Below, in pieces: positions 35,096-44,050 of a stretch of DNA of 64,000 bases. Within the stretch, counting starts at the first letter, position 1, and each line of letters opens with the position of its first letter. Both the position numbers and the translations under genes were made by a program. The notes under the pieces were generated by a model that saw only the letters and a program-made list of their open reading frames with translations, had not been told where the DNA came from and did not search any database. The DNA is from JAHFTY01 sp964584785 (lineage in GTDB: Bacteria; Acidobacteriota; Terriglobia; 20CM-2-55-15): NCBI GenBank assembly GCA_964584785.1, contig CAZPBY010000041.1:1-64000 (forward strand). Direction: 5' to 3'.

Positions 35096-38062
35096 TTAGA
35101 AGCGGTAGCGCACAGCAAACCGGTAAATGCGCGGTGCGACGATCGGCGATGCGGCCGATGCGTCGATACCGCCGGTGACTGCCGGGATGTGGTAGGTCGT
35201 CGACCCGCAGTTGCAGGCCGGCACGCCAGTGCCCGCAGCCAATGCGGTCTGAGTGGTTGGCCAACTCAGCAACGCCGAGGAGTTCAGAGTATTAAACAGA
35301 TCCCACTGCGCTTCGATCGATCGGCCTTCGCCAACCTTGAAGTTCTTCGCGATCCGATTGTCAAACAACCTCACCCACGGGTAGCGTCCGGCGACGCCCT
35401 GGTTGAGACTGACGTTCGTGCCGCGAGCATCCGTGAGCTGGACGGTACGGTTATACGTTTCGCCGCTCTGTGCGTTGTACGTGCCGGCCCACTTGAATCC
35501 CCAGGGCAGATCGTAAGTGGCGCTCATCTTCAGCGCGTAACTCCAGTAAGGATACTGACTGTTGTACAGGGCCGCGTTGGGAGTCAGCGGAATGGCATTA
35601 CTGATCTTCTGATAATCGGCCGTGTAGCCCACCAGCAGCGACCAACCATCCGAGAACTGCTTGTTCAACGTTCCCTCGTATGCGGTGTAAAGACGGTTAC
35701 GTTCGTTCTTCGCATAGTTGACGGTCTTGTCATTAACCTGTCCGAACGTTGGGTAACTTGGATTGACGGAATACACGAAAACCGTTTTGTCGTCCGAGGT
35801 GCCGAATTTGTTATCCGGCCCCGGGTCTGTACCCGAACGGAGATCGCTGTAGGATTCATACGGCTGCGACAGACTGAGAGTTTTGTTCCCGCCGTAGTCC
35901 ATTTTTCGAACCGCATTGAACCGGATCATGTAATTGTGTGTCAGGCCGATCTCAACACCCGCCGTATACTCGTCAGTCAGCGGTCCGCCCTTCAGACTTG
36001 GATCCAAAACTTGCGTTCCCCCGCCACCAGAGCAGTTATTCCAAACCAGACCGGCGTTGCTCGTGTCGTCTCTGGTTCCGAAAAGGCCATCCGGTCCCGG
36101 ATTGATCTGCACAGGAATCGTGCCGTTCCAGCTGTTGTATGTGCACGTCCTGATCGCGTTGGTGTTGACATTGCTCGCGGTCGGACCACTGGCGCCTGAA
36201 CCGGAACCGGCTCCCGCGTACTTACCATAGCTCGCCTTCAAAGCGAGCCGGCCGTTGCCTTTGACGTCGTAAATGACCGAAAGACGCGGCGACCAGTTGG
36301 TGTAAACCGGGAAGTCGCGCAGTTCCGCTATGAAGTTTTTCGCTGACCACGCCCCCGTGCCCGGATTCCCTTGGGCTGGAAGCCACGAAGAGTAGTGATC
36401 CACGCGGACGCCAACGTTCGCAGTCAATTTGCGGCTCATCGTGATCTTGTCATTGATAAACCACGACTCGTAATTGACGCCGCTTGCCGTGAAGTTCGGA
36501 TAGTCCACGGTTTGAATCGAATTCGGATGCAGGAACGCGCTGGTGTTGAAGGTCTCGGGCTTATTGGGATCGATTTCGCCCGACAAACTTCTGTAGCGGT
36601 AGATGACCTGGTTCGAGCTGGGATAACCGAACTGATCGGTGTAGCTCTTGCTCCAATAACCGTTGATACCCGTTTTGATTTCGTTGCTCTTGCCGGCAAT
36701 TGTCGAGAAATTGCTCCAGGTCGCATTCCAACCCCAGCGAATAGGGCGGCGATACACCGTCAGAAACGGACCTCGGTTGATGCCCGTGGTCGTATCGGTC
36801 TTGCGGATGCCGTCCGTCCACGCATAGTCCGGCCACCAGTACCCGCCACGATTAACGGAGGCGTCGAACGTCTGTTTGGGATTAATGATATAGACGTACT
36901 TTAACGTTGGACCGATCGCCGTCCATGCCAGCTGATCCTGCGAAGCTTCCTTACTGACATACAGACTGCCGTTTCGGTAGGGCTGCCATTTCCGGTTCAA
37001 CTGTTCGACAAACTCGAACTTCATTTTGTCGTTCAGCTGGTAGTTCAGCTTCACAGTCGGGTTGTGCAACGATGTGAAGAATTCCACCTGCTCGCCGGTC
37101 TTGTCTGAGATGAAACCGGGAAGGAACAGTCCGGAATACTGATAGCTGTACGCTGTGTAGAACCACAGCTTGTCCTTCTTGATCGGACCGCCGATGTCGC
37201 CATTCGCTTCCCACAGCTTCGTGAACTTGTTCTTCCCCGGAACGTAGCCCATGTCCTTGAGCTTCTGGCTGACGTTGTCGCTCTGGAAAGCGCCCTTCTG
37301 CAGATTGCCGTAGGTTGAACCATGGAACTGATTGCCGCCGGACTTGATCACGAAGCTGATCGCCGCGCCAGCATTTTGAATATCGGCTCCTTTGGCGGCG
37401 GTGGATACGTTCACTTCCTGATAAGTGAGGTAGTCGCCGAAGAACTGATCCCAAACGACGCCTTCGAATACGATGGACTCGTTGCCGCTGCGTCCGTAAA
37501 CGCGCGCCCCGGTGGTTGTGGAGCCGCCGAGCGTGTTGCCACCGACGTCGTAGTTTGGCGTATACAGTCCGGGAATAATCTGGGCGAGACCGCGGATATC
37601 GCGTCCATAAGGAACCTTGTCCAGGTTCGACGCACTCCAGTTGACGCCGACCGTGGCGGCTTCCAGGTCAATCTGCGGCGCGTCGCTGGTCACTGTGACT
37701 TCTTCGGCAACAGTCGATACTTCCATCGATCCGTTGATCGTCATCGTGACGCCGGGCGTGACGCCGACACCGTCGATGTTCAGCGTTTTGAAGCCCGGCA
37801 ACGCGAAAGTCACACGGTACGTTCCTGGTGGCAGCAGGGTAAAGCGATATGTTCCCGTCTCATCCGTTGGCGCCGTCCGGGCGCCGCCAATCATGGCCGG
37901 ACTGCTGATGCTGACTTCCACGCCTGGAATCAAGGCACCGCTACCGTCCGCGGCACGCCCCGTGATTGCTCCCGTCGCAACCTGCGCATAAGTCGGCGCC
38001 GTTAGCGCGAGCATCAGAGCGACTGCCGCAAACACGTATAGTCGTCCTCTCACCAAACTCAT
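35096..38062 (-). CDS. TonB-dependent receptor with carboxypeptidase-regulatory domain
   Basis: The 988-residue outer-membrane protein has a signal peptide (1-26, ending TYA), an Ig-like carboxypeptidase-regulatory domain (about 30-115, GALIPGVEVSI ... GTYRFTLLPPGTYRVTF), a plug (about 125-250) and a long beta-barrel ending in the aromatic pattern RIYRFAVRYRF. This Oar-like type is expanded in Acidobacteria and imports large substrates such as oligosaccharides or peptides. GGAGGAAC before the ATG is a strong ribosome site. The downstream S9 peptidase suggests a peptide-use role, as an inference only. Confidence 0.92.
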   Translation of the reverse strand: MSLVRGRLYVFAAVALMLALTAPTYAQVATGAITGRAADGSGALIPGVEVSISSPAMIGGARTAPTDETGTYRFTLLPPGTYRVTFALPGFKTLNIDGVGVTPGVTMTINGSMEVSTVAEEVTVTSDAPQIDLEAATVGVNWSASNLDKVPYGRDIRGLAQIIPGLYTPNYDVGGNTLGGSTTTGARVYGRSGNESIVFEGVVWDQFFGDYLTYQEVNVSTAAKGADIQNAGAAISFVIKSGGNQFHGSTYGNLQKGAFQSDNVSQKLKDMGYVPGKNKFTKLWEANGDIGGPIKKDKLWFYTAYSYQYSGLFLPGFISDKTGEQVEFFTSLHNPTVKLNYQLNDKMKFEFVEQLNRKWQPYRNGSLYVSKEASQDQLAWTAIGPTLKYVYIINPKQTFDASVNRGGYWWPDYAWTDGIRKTDTTTGINRGPFLTVYRRPIRWGWNATWSNFSTIAGKSNEIKTGINGYWSKSYTDQFGYPSSNQVIYRYRSLSGEIDPNKPETFNTSAFLHPNSIQTVDYPNFTASGVNYESWFINDKITMSRKLTANVGVRVDHYSSWLPAQGNPGTGAWSAKNFIAELRDFPVYTNWSPRLSVIYDVKGNGRLALKASYGKYAGAGSGSGASGPTASNVNTNAIRTCTYNSWNGTIPVQINPGPDGLFGTRDDTSNAGLVWNNCSGGGGTQVLDPSLKGGPLTDEYTAGVEIGLTHNYMIRFNAVRKMDYGGNKTLSLSQPYESYSDLRSGTDPGPDNKFGTSDDKTVFVYSVNPSYPTFGQVNDKTVNYAKNERNRLYTAYEGTLNKQFSDGWSLLVGYTADYQKISNAIPLTPNAALYNSQYPYWSYALKMSATYDLPWGFKWAGTYNAQSGETYNRTVQLTDARGTNVSLNQGVAGRYPWVRLFDNRIAKNFKVGEGRSIEAQWDLFNTLNSSALLSWPTTQTALAAGTGVPACNCGSTTYHIPAVTGGIDASAASPIVAPRIYRFAVRYRF

Positions 38063-38203
38063 TTTGTTCCTCCTTTATATTTGCGTAGAAAAACGCCCGT
38101 ACCTTAAGGGGGATCGGCGGGGCTCAGGTTTAAACACTGCGGCGCATTATATAGACGGTTGTGTTGCACTGCAAACGCTTTGAGCCCTTATGATGGTTGT
38201 GGA

Positions 38204-39247
38204 ATGAGGGTTTCAGACGTCCTGAGTCGATCGCGTCTTGATATTTTCAATGAGGTTGGAAGTCTCGCCCGGACCAATCGGCTGTTTCGAGAAACGTATT
38301 CCAGCGCGAACCCGGAGTTGCCGCCGGTCGCCGGCCGGTTCGAATCGCCGGATGGAACGCGACGGTACTTGATTCGTCTGGACGATGGTGAATCGATTGA
38401 ATCGGTCCTCATACCGGAAGAAGATCGCTTCACATTTTGCGTCTCGTCTCAAGCGGGTTGTGCCCTCGCCTGCACGTTCTGCCTGACCGGCCAATTGGGT
38501 CTCATGCGAAACCTCACGGCCGGAGAGATCGTCTCGCAAGTCATGCTCCTCCGCCAGGAAGCATGGATGGCGGCACGGAGCCCGTCGCTGCGCTCCGGGT
38601 TCTGTCAGTCTTCGCGCAATGTGCAAAACCCGGAGCGCAGCGACGGGCTCTGTGACACACGCTTCAGTGTGGTGTTCATGGGAATGGGAGAACCGCTGCA
38701 GAACTACGACAATGTTCTGAAAGCCATCGAAATCCTGACCGACGATTACGGACTAGCGATTCCCTTGCGACGCATCACGGTTTCCACAGCCGGCATTGTG
38801 CCGGCCATTGAGCGTCTTGCGGCCGAGCCGAGATTTCCCAATCTCTCCATCTCGCTCACCGGCACGACGGACGAACTTCGGAACGAACTGATGCCCATCA
38901 ACCGGCGATACCCGATCAGCGCTGTCATCGAAGCCGTTCGGCGTGTGCGAAGCAATCGCCGGAAGCGGGTGATGTTCGAATACGTCATGATCAAAGGCAT
39001 CACCGATACGACAGCCGACGCGCAGCGGCTATGCCGGATAACGAAAGGCCTGGGCACGAAGGTGAATCTCATCCCAGTCAATGAGTCCAAGGACATTCCG
39101 TACAAACGGCCATCTGATTCAACGGTGCTGGAGTTCCAGGCGATTCTTCTTCGCAACGGCATCACGGCGTTCATTCGCAAAACCCGCGGCAACGACGTCT
39201 GCGGGGCGTGTGGACAACTGAAGAAACAGGTTGGCGATTTTCGTTGA
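38204..39247 (+). CDS. rlmN: RlmN-type 23S rRNA/tRNA methyltransferase with repeat-encoded insert
   Basis: The 347-residue radical SAM enzyme has C86-x3-C90-x2-C93 (CALACTFC), GMGEPL, the SISLTGTTDELR region and the C-terminal IRKTRGNDVCGACGQL with the second catalytic cysteine. RlmN methylates A2503 of 23S rRNA. Residues about 122-152 (ARSPSLRSGF ... NPERSDGLCD) have no counterpart in the family and are the translation of a palindromic element in frame. The N-terminal domain is about 35-40 residues shorter than in E. coli. The ATG at 38204 is used; an upstream TTG at 38159 is the alternative. Confidence 0.88.
   Translation: MRVSDVLSRSRLDIFNEVGSLARTNRLFRETYSSANPELPPVAGRFESPDGTRRYLIRLDDGESIESVLIPEEDRFTFCVSSQAGCALACTFCLTGQLGLMRNLTAGEIVSQVMLLRQEAWMAARSPSLRSGFCQSSRNVQNPERSDGLCDTRFSVVFMGMGEPLQNYDNVLKAIEILTDDYGLAIPLRRITVSTAGIVPAIERLAAEPRFPNLSISLTGTTDELRNELMPINRRYPISAVIEAVRRVRSNRRKRVMFEYVMIKGITDTTADAQRLCRITKGLGTKVNLIPVNESKDIPYKRPSDSTVLEFQAILLRNGITAFIRKTRGNDVCGACGQLKKQVGDFR
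38573..38655. repeat. Palindromic element inserted in frame within rlmN
   Basis: The arms at 38578-38604 and 38624-38650 both read GAGCCCGTCGCTGCGCTCC then GGGTT on opposite strands and match at 26 of 27 positions. The 19-nt loop differs from other copies. The element lies wholly inside rlmN and keeps its frame open, adding about 30 codons. Confidence 0.93.
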
Positions 39248-39303
39248 TATTCCGTTCGTGTTATTCCAATTTGTTCGGAATTCTTCATTCGAGGGGAGGA
39301 ACC

Positions 39304-40533
39304 ATGATTAAGAAATCACTGTTGATGTTCGGCGCCGCGCTTCTCTTCGTGATTTCCGTAGTGGAAGGCCAACGGGGCGGACAGCCGGCCCAGCTTGCGG
39401 ACGGTCCCGGAAAGGACGCCGTTCAGAGCACCTGCAGTCAATGTCATGCGCTGAATCTCGTCGTCAACGCCGGTTATTCGCGTCAGGACTGGGATCAAGT
39501 GATCGGTTCGATGACGAAGCTCTCCAAAGACGAAGCCAAAGTCATCGGCGACTATCTAGGAAAGAACTATCCGGAAAAAGCGAAGACGCCTGCTGTCATC
39601 GTTCCAGGCAGCGTCAAGGTCACCATCAAAGAATGGCTGGTCCCTTCGCCCGGCTCGCGACCGCACGATCCACTGGCGACAGCCGACGGCATGATCTGGT
39701 GGACCGGCCAATGGGCCAACGTTCTCGGCCGCCTGAATCCCAAGACGGGGGAGATGAAAGAATTTCCCTTGAAGACTGAAAAATCCGGCCCGCACGGCCT
39801 GACGGTCGATAAAGCCGGCAACATCTGGTACACGGGCAACTCCGCCGCTCTCGTCGGAAAATTCAATCCCAAAACCGGTGAAGTGACCGAATACAAGATG
39901 CCCGATCCGGCTGCGCGCGATCCTCACACGCCGCTGTTCGATAAGAACGGGATGCTGTGGTTCACGCTGCAGAGCGCCAATATGGTTGGCCGTTTGAATC
40001 CGCAGACCGGCGAAATCAAACTCGCGACGGCGCCGACGCCCCGATCGAATCCCTACGGAATGGTCATCGACACCAAGGGAACTCCATGGTTCGTGCAGTT
40101 CGGTACGAATAAGCTCGCAAGCATCGATCCGAACACGATGGCCATCAAGGAATACACGCTGCCGAATGCTGAAACGCGTCCCCGGCGCGTCGCAATTTCG
40201 AGCGACGATACGATCTGGTACTCCGATTATTCCCGCGGTTACCTCGGCCGCTTTGATCCGAAGACCGGCAACGTGCACGAGTTCCCGTCGCCGGGCGGAC
40301 CGAAATCGCAGCCTTACGGAATCGTGTCGTTGAAGGACATCATCTGGTACAGCGAGTCGGCTGTGACTCCGAACACGCTTGTGCGCTTCGATCCCAAAAC
40401 GGAAAAGTTTCAGACCTGGGCCATCCCATCCGGCGGCGGCGTCGTCCGCAACATGATGGCCACCGCCGACGGCAACCTCGCCCTGGCCTGCAGCGGCCGT
40501 AATCGCGTAGCGTTGGTAGAGATCGGAAAGTAA
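39304..40533 (+). CDS. Exported cytochrome-c/Vgb-like beta-propeller protein
   Basis: The 409-residue protein has a signal peptide (1-22), a heme-c motif CSQCH (C44, C47, H48) followed by a short helical segment with YSRQDWDQVIGSM, and then a seven-bladed propeller (about 100-405) with repeated PHG/PYG-I--D--G--W and RFDPKTG units. The propeller resembles virginiamycin B lyase. Joining it to a heme suggests an electron-transfer or sensing role, not antibiotic breakdown. GGGGAGGAACC before ATG 39304 decides the start against longer frames. It follows rlmN by 56 nt. Confidence 0.87.
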   Translation: MIKKSLLMFGAALLFVISVVEGQRGGQPAQLADGPGKDAVQSTCSQCHALNLVVNAGYSRQDWDQVIGSMTKLSKDEAKVIGDYLGKNYPEKAKTPAVIVPGSVKVTIKEWLVPSPGSRPHDPLATADGMIWWTGQWANVLGRLNPKTGEMKEFPLKTEKSGPHGLTVDKAGNIWYTGNSAALVGKFNPKTGEVTEYKMPDPAARDPHTPLFDKNGMLWFTLQSANMVGRLNPQTGEIKLATAPTPRSNPYGMVIDTKGTPWFVQFGTNKLASIDPNTMAIKEYTLPNAETRPRRVAISSDDTIWYSDYSRGYLGRFDPKTGNVHEFPSPGGPKSQPYGIVSLKDIIWYSESAVTPNTLVRFDPKTEKFQTWAIPSGGGVVRNMMATADGNLALACSGRNRVALVEIGK

Positions 40534-40590
40534 ACCTGCGCTATGCGCAGGGTATTTGGTAACACGTTGTCTCTTCCGTATGATTTTCGG

Positions 40591-41928
40591 ATGCGAGCAA
40601 TAGTTGTACTTTTCCTTATCGCCCTCCTCGTCATCTGTGGTTTCTTCGCAACAACCTATAAAAGATGGGAAGGCACACCGCCGGAAATCCGCCTCGATCA
40701 TGACTTCACAGCACTCGGCCGCACTCCATCCCTGCAACTGACGGTGAGTGATGCCGGGACCGGACTGAAGCACGCGGTCATTCGTGTGCGACAGAATGAT
40801 AAGGAAACCGTGCTGGCTGAAGACTCCCTCGACAGAGCGAAAGCCGAGAAATCGCGGACTTACGACGTCGGAAAGATGCTCGCCGAGAAAGGCCAGCTCC
40901 AGCAGGGTCAGGCCACGCTCGTTATTGAAGCTTCGGACCACGCGTATCGAAATTTCCTCAAAGGCAACCATGCTGAACTGACGAAGAGTTTCGATGTGGA
41001 TACTCTTCCGCCTCAGGTGGAGGTGTTATCGACGCAGCACTATGTCAATCAGGGCGGTTCGGAGTGCGTCGTCTATCGCGTGTCCGATGACGCCGTTACT
41101 TCCGGAGTTCAGGTTGGCCCTCATTTTTTCCCGGGCTTTCCGGTGAATCCGTCCGACAAGAGAATGCGATTTGCGCTGTTCGCTCTCGAATACGATCTGC
41201 CTGCGGATACGGGCATGAAAGTCGTTGCGAGGGATGCAGCCGGCAATGAAGCGTCGGCTGATTTCTGGAAGAAGGTTTTTCCGAAGGGATTTCGGAGCCG
41301 CGACATTCCCGTCGACGACGCTTTTCTCCAGAAGGTTGTTCCAGACGTCCTGAGCAACACGCCCGAGGTCAAGGATCAGGGAGATCTCGTCAAAACGTTT
41401 GTCGAGATCAACAGCAAGCTGAGGAAACAGAATCATCAGAAGATCGCCGAGCTGTCCAGACAGTCCGAAGGGAAATTCCTGTGGAACGGGGCATTTCTTC
41501 AGCTGAGCAATTCGAAAGTCGAATCGTCTTTTGCCGATCGGCGGTCGTACATCTATAAAGGACAAAAGATCGACGAACAGGATCACGTCGGCTTCGATCT
41601 ATCGGTTGTGCAACACAACCCGATCGAAGCGGCCAATGACGGAAAGGTTGTTCACGCCGGTTACTTCGGAATTTACGGCAACACCGTGCTGATCGATCAC
41701 GGCGCCGGCCTGATCACGCTGTACGGCCACATGAGTTCCATCGACGTCAAACCGGGCCAGCTAGTCAGGAAGAAGGATATCCTCGGAAAGAGCGGCGCAA
41801 CGGGCCTTGCCGCCGGCGATCACCTGCATTTCGGCATGTTCCTTCAGGGAGTGCCGATCAATCCGACGGAGTGGTGGGACGGCAAATGGATCAAGGATCA
41901 CGTCCTGGATCGGCTGCCGACAAGCTGA
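40591..41928 (+). CDS. M23-family envelope peptidase (LytM-type)
   Basis: The 445-residue protein has an N-terminal membrane helix (about 3-21), two Ig-like beta regions (about 30-230) and a C-terminal M23 domain with H-x3-D (HVGFDLS) and H-x-H (HLHFG), the zinc ligands, in a GNTVLIDHG/YGHMS context. It should cut peptidoglycan cross-links outside the membrane. An upstream ATG at 40543 gives 16 further residues of unlikely composition; the ATG at 40591 starts at the membrane helix. Key residues are all present, unlike in the EnvC/NlpD activators. Confidence 0.88.
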   Translation: MRAIVVLFLIALLVICGFFATTYKRWEGTPPEIRLDHDFTALGRTPSLQLTVSDAGTGLKHAVIRVRQNDKETVLAEDSLDRAKAEKSRTYDVGKMLAEKGQLQQGQATLVIEASDHAYRNFLKGNHAELTKSFDVDTLPPQVEVLSTQHYVNQGGSECVVYRVSDDAVTSGVQVGPHFFPGFPVNPSDKRMRFALFALEYDLPADTGMKVVARDAAGNEASADFWKKVFPKGFRSRDIPVDDAFLQKVVPDVLSNTPEVKDQGDLVKTFVEINSKLRKQNHQKIAELSRQSEGKFLWNGAFLQLSNSKVESSFADRRSYIYKGQKIDEQDHVGFDLSVVQHNPIEAANDGKVVHAGYFGIYGNTVLIDHGAGLITLYGHMSSIDVKPGQLVRKKDILGKSGATGLAAGDHLHFGMFLQGVPINPTEWWDGKWIKDHVLDRLPTS

Positions 41929-41962
41929 TTAGCGGCGCGCTTCGTGACATAATCTTCGTGGA

Positions 41963-43090
41963 ATGGATTTTCACCACAAGGAAATACTGAAGCGATACGC
42001 GCTGATGGCTACCGGACGGCCGTTCGCGCCGATCCTCCTCAATATCCTCGTCACCTCCGTCTGCGACATGCGTTGCGTGCATTGTTTCTTCACGGACGAA
42101 CTCGATGACAAGCCGCGCAAGAAACTGCAGATGACCACCGCAAACATCCGACGGATCAGCGAAACGATGGGCGCGAATCTCGCCGTGCTGATCATTGCGG
42201 GCGGTGAACCGTTTACACGAAAAGACCTGCCGGAAGTGGCTCGCGCGTTCTACGAGAACAACAAGCTGGAATCGATTTACCTGATGTCGAACGGTCAGAT
42301 CCAGCAGAGGATTATTCCGGACGTAACTCGCATTCTGCAGGAGTGCCCGAACCTGAACGTCACGGTGGCGTTGGGAATCGACGGCCTGAAAGAAGAGCAC
42401 GAGAAGATCCGTCAGAAGCCCGGGAGCTGGGATATTGCAATCGACACCGCTCGCAAACTCCAGGCCATTAAAAAAGACTCTCCGCGACTCGATATCCAAA
42501 CGTGCACGTGTTTCATGAACAGCAATCAGGCGCGGATCTTCGACTGGTACGAGTTCCTGAAGCACGAGCTCAAACCTGACAAGATCAACATCAACTACAT
42601 TCGCCCGCCGTCCGCGCGCCCTGAAGAGTTGAATATCGACAAAGCGCGCTACGATGCGCTCTCACACCGCATCCGTGAAGACTCGCGTCACGCGGCCATT
42701 AAGAATCGGTATTCCGGTGACGCCGGTTTTTTCAAAGCCGCCGTCGATATCTACATGCACGAATTGATCACGAAGACGGCGTTTGAGGGACGTCCGCACT
42801 TGCAGTGCTTCGCGGGAACGGCGGGAGCAGTGATTTACGACGAGGGGACCATCTCAAGCTGCGAGATTCTCGAACCCGTTGGCAACCTGCGAGACTACGA
42901 CTGGAATTTCTCGAAACTGTGGTACTCGCCGGTGATGGACGGGCGTCGCGAAACCGTGGCGAACGGGTGCTTCTGCACTCACGAAAGCAATTGCTACTAC
43001 CCGTCGCTGCCCTTCAATCCAGGACACCTCGTCGAGATCAAGCGTCTCGAACAGGAAATGAAACAAGCCGCCGAACCCGCCCACGTCTAA
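41963..43090 (+). CDS. Radical SAM/SPASM-like protein of unknown reaction
   Basis: The 375-residue protein has the radical SAM cluster C34-x3-C38-x2-C41 (CDMRCVHC), IIAGGEPF for SAM binding, and a cysteine-rich C-terminus (CFAGTAGAV, SSCEIL, NGCFCTHESNC) typical of SPASM or twitch domains that hold extra Fe-S clusters. Such enzymes modify peptides or act on sugars. No peptide precursor gene was found beside it. It is followed after 3 nt by mutY, so the two are co-transcribed. Function cannot be named. Confidence 0.8.
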   Translation: MDFHHKEILKRYALMATGRPFAPILLNILVTSVCDMRCVHCFFTDELDDKPRKKLQMTTANIRRISETMGANLAVLIIAGGEPFTRKDLPEVARAFYENNKLESIYLMSNGQIQQRIIPDVTRILQECPNLNVTVALGIDGLKEEHEKIRQKPGSWDIAIDTARKLQAIKKDSPRLDIQTCTCFMNSNQARIFDWYEFLKHELKPDKININYIRPPSARPEELNIDKARYDALSHRIREDSRHAAIKNRYSGDAGFFKAAVDIYMHELITKTAFEGRPHLQCFAGTAGAVIYDEGTISSCEILEPVGNLRDYDWNFSKLWYSPVMDGRRETVANGCFCTHESNCYYPSLPFNPGHLVEIKRLEQEMKQAAEPAHV

Positions 43091-43093
43091 GAG

Positions 43094-44050
43094 ATGCACC
43101 GGTTGCTCGTTGCCTGGTTTGAAGAAGCCCATCGCGCGCTGCCATGGCGCGAGGCTTACGATCCTTACTACGTGTGGGTCTCGGAGGTGATGCTCCAGCA
43201 GACCCAGGTCGAAACGGTCCTTCCGTATTTCGAGCGATTTATTTCAACCTTTCCCACTTTGAAATCTCTTGCGGCCGCCGAAGAGGAACAGGTCCTGAAG
43301 CTTTGGGCCGGCCTCGGCTATTACCGGCGGGCCAAAAACCTTCTAGCTGCGGTCCGCCTCGTGATGGAAGACCACGGAGGCAAAGTGCCGCCAGAATACG
43401 ACGCGCTGATCGCGCTGCCCGGCGTGGGTCAGTATATGGCCGGAGCGATTCTGAGCATCGCCTTCAACAAGCCCTATCCGGTTGTCGACGGGAACGTGCG
43501 GCGCGTGCTGTCGCGCATCCACGGATGGACGGACGAGAATCCTAAAGCACTGTGGAAAGCGGCCGAAGAACTCGCGCGATCCGCCGAACCGCGACTCGTC
43601 AATCAGGCGCTGATGGAACTCGGCGCAACCGTGTGCTCGTTTCGTGCGCCGCGGTGTTTGCTGTGTCCTGTCCAATCGTGGTGTGTCGCATTCAAAACCG
43701 GAATGCAGCAGAAGATTCCACCGATGAAAAAACGGCCGGAAACCGTGCGTGTTCATGTTTACGCCGTCATTCAGCGGAAGGGCTCGCGATATCTCATGAA
43801 ACCCGCGGAGGGCATGTGGGAGTTTCCCATCTTCCCGGAAATGCCGGGCGGGCAACTGGCCAAGGTAGGCACTTGCCGCCACACCATCACGCATCATCGC
43901 ATCGACGTCACTGTGTACGCCGGCCAAATGACGTCCATCGAACCGTATGTATGGAAAACGATTTCATCGGTGCCGGTGTCTTCGCTGACACGAAAGATTC
44001 TCGACGTCGGCCTCTCGGCACGAAGCCCGTCGCTGCGCTCCGGGTTCTGA
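43094..44050 (+). CDS. mutY: A/G-specific adenine glycosylase with repeat-derived C-terminus
   Basis: The 318-residue enzyme removes adenine opposite 8-oxoguanine. The catalytic E31 (VSEVMLQQTQ), the helix-hairpin-helix LPGVGQYMAGAI, the aspartate in VVDGNVRRVLSR and the [4Fe-4S] ligands C-x6-C-x2-C-x5-C (CSFRAPRCLLCPVQSWC) are present, then a shortened MutT-like domain. The last ten residues (ARSPSLRSGF) and the TGA stop come from a palindromic element, in the same frame as in rlmN. The natural C-terminus appears to have been replaced there. Confidence 0.92.
   Translation: MHRLLVAWFEEAHRALPWREAYDPYYVWVSEVMLQQTQVETVLPYFERFISTFPTLKSLAAAEEEQVLKLWAGLGYYRRAKNLLAAVRLVMEDHGGKVPPEYDALIALPGVGQYMAGAILSIAFNKPYPVVDGNVRRVLSRIHGWTDENPKALWKAAEELARSAEPRLVNQALMELGATVCSFRAPRCLLCPVQSWCVAFKTGMQQKIPPMKKRPETVRVHVYAVIQRKGSRYLMKPAEGMWEFPIFPEMPGGQLAKVGTCRHTITHHRIDVTVYAGQMTSIEPYVWKTISSVPVSSLTRKILDVGLSARSPSLRSGF

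Noticed and set aside
34883..36199. 438-codon open frame across the peptidase and TonB-receptor genes
   Set aside because: It runs antisense through a terminator and two well-defined genes, with no domain pattern.
39556..40971. 471-codon open frame antisense to the cytochrome/propeller gene
   Set aside because: The plus-strand gene has signal peptide, heme motif and repeats. The other strand shows no family features.
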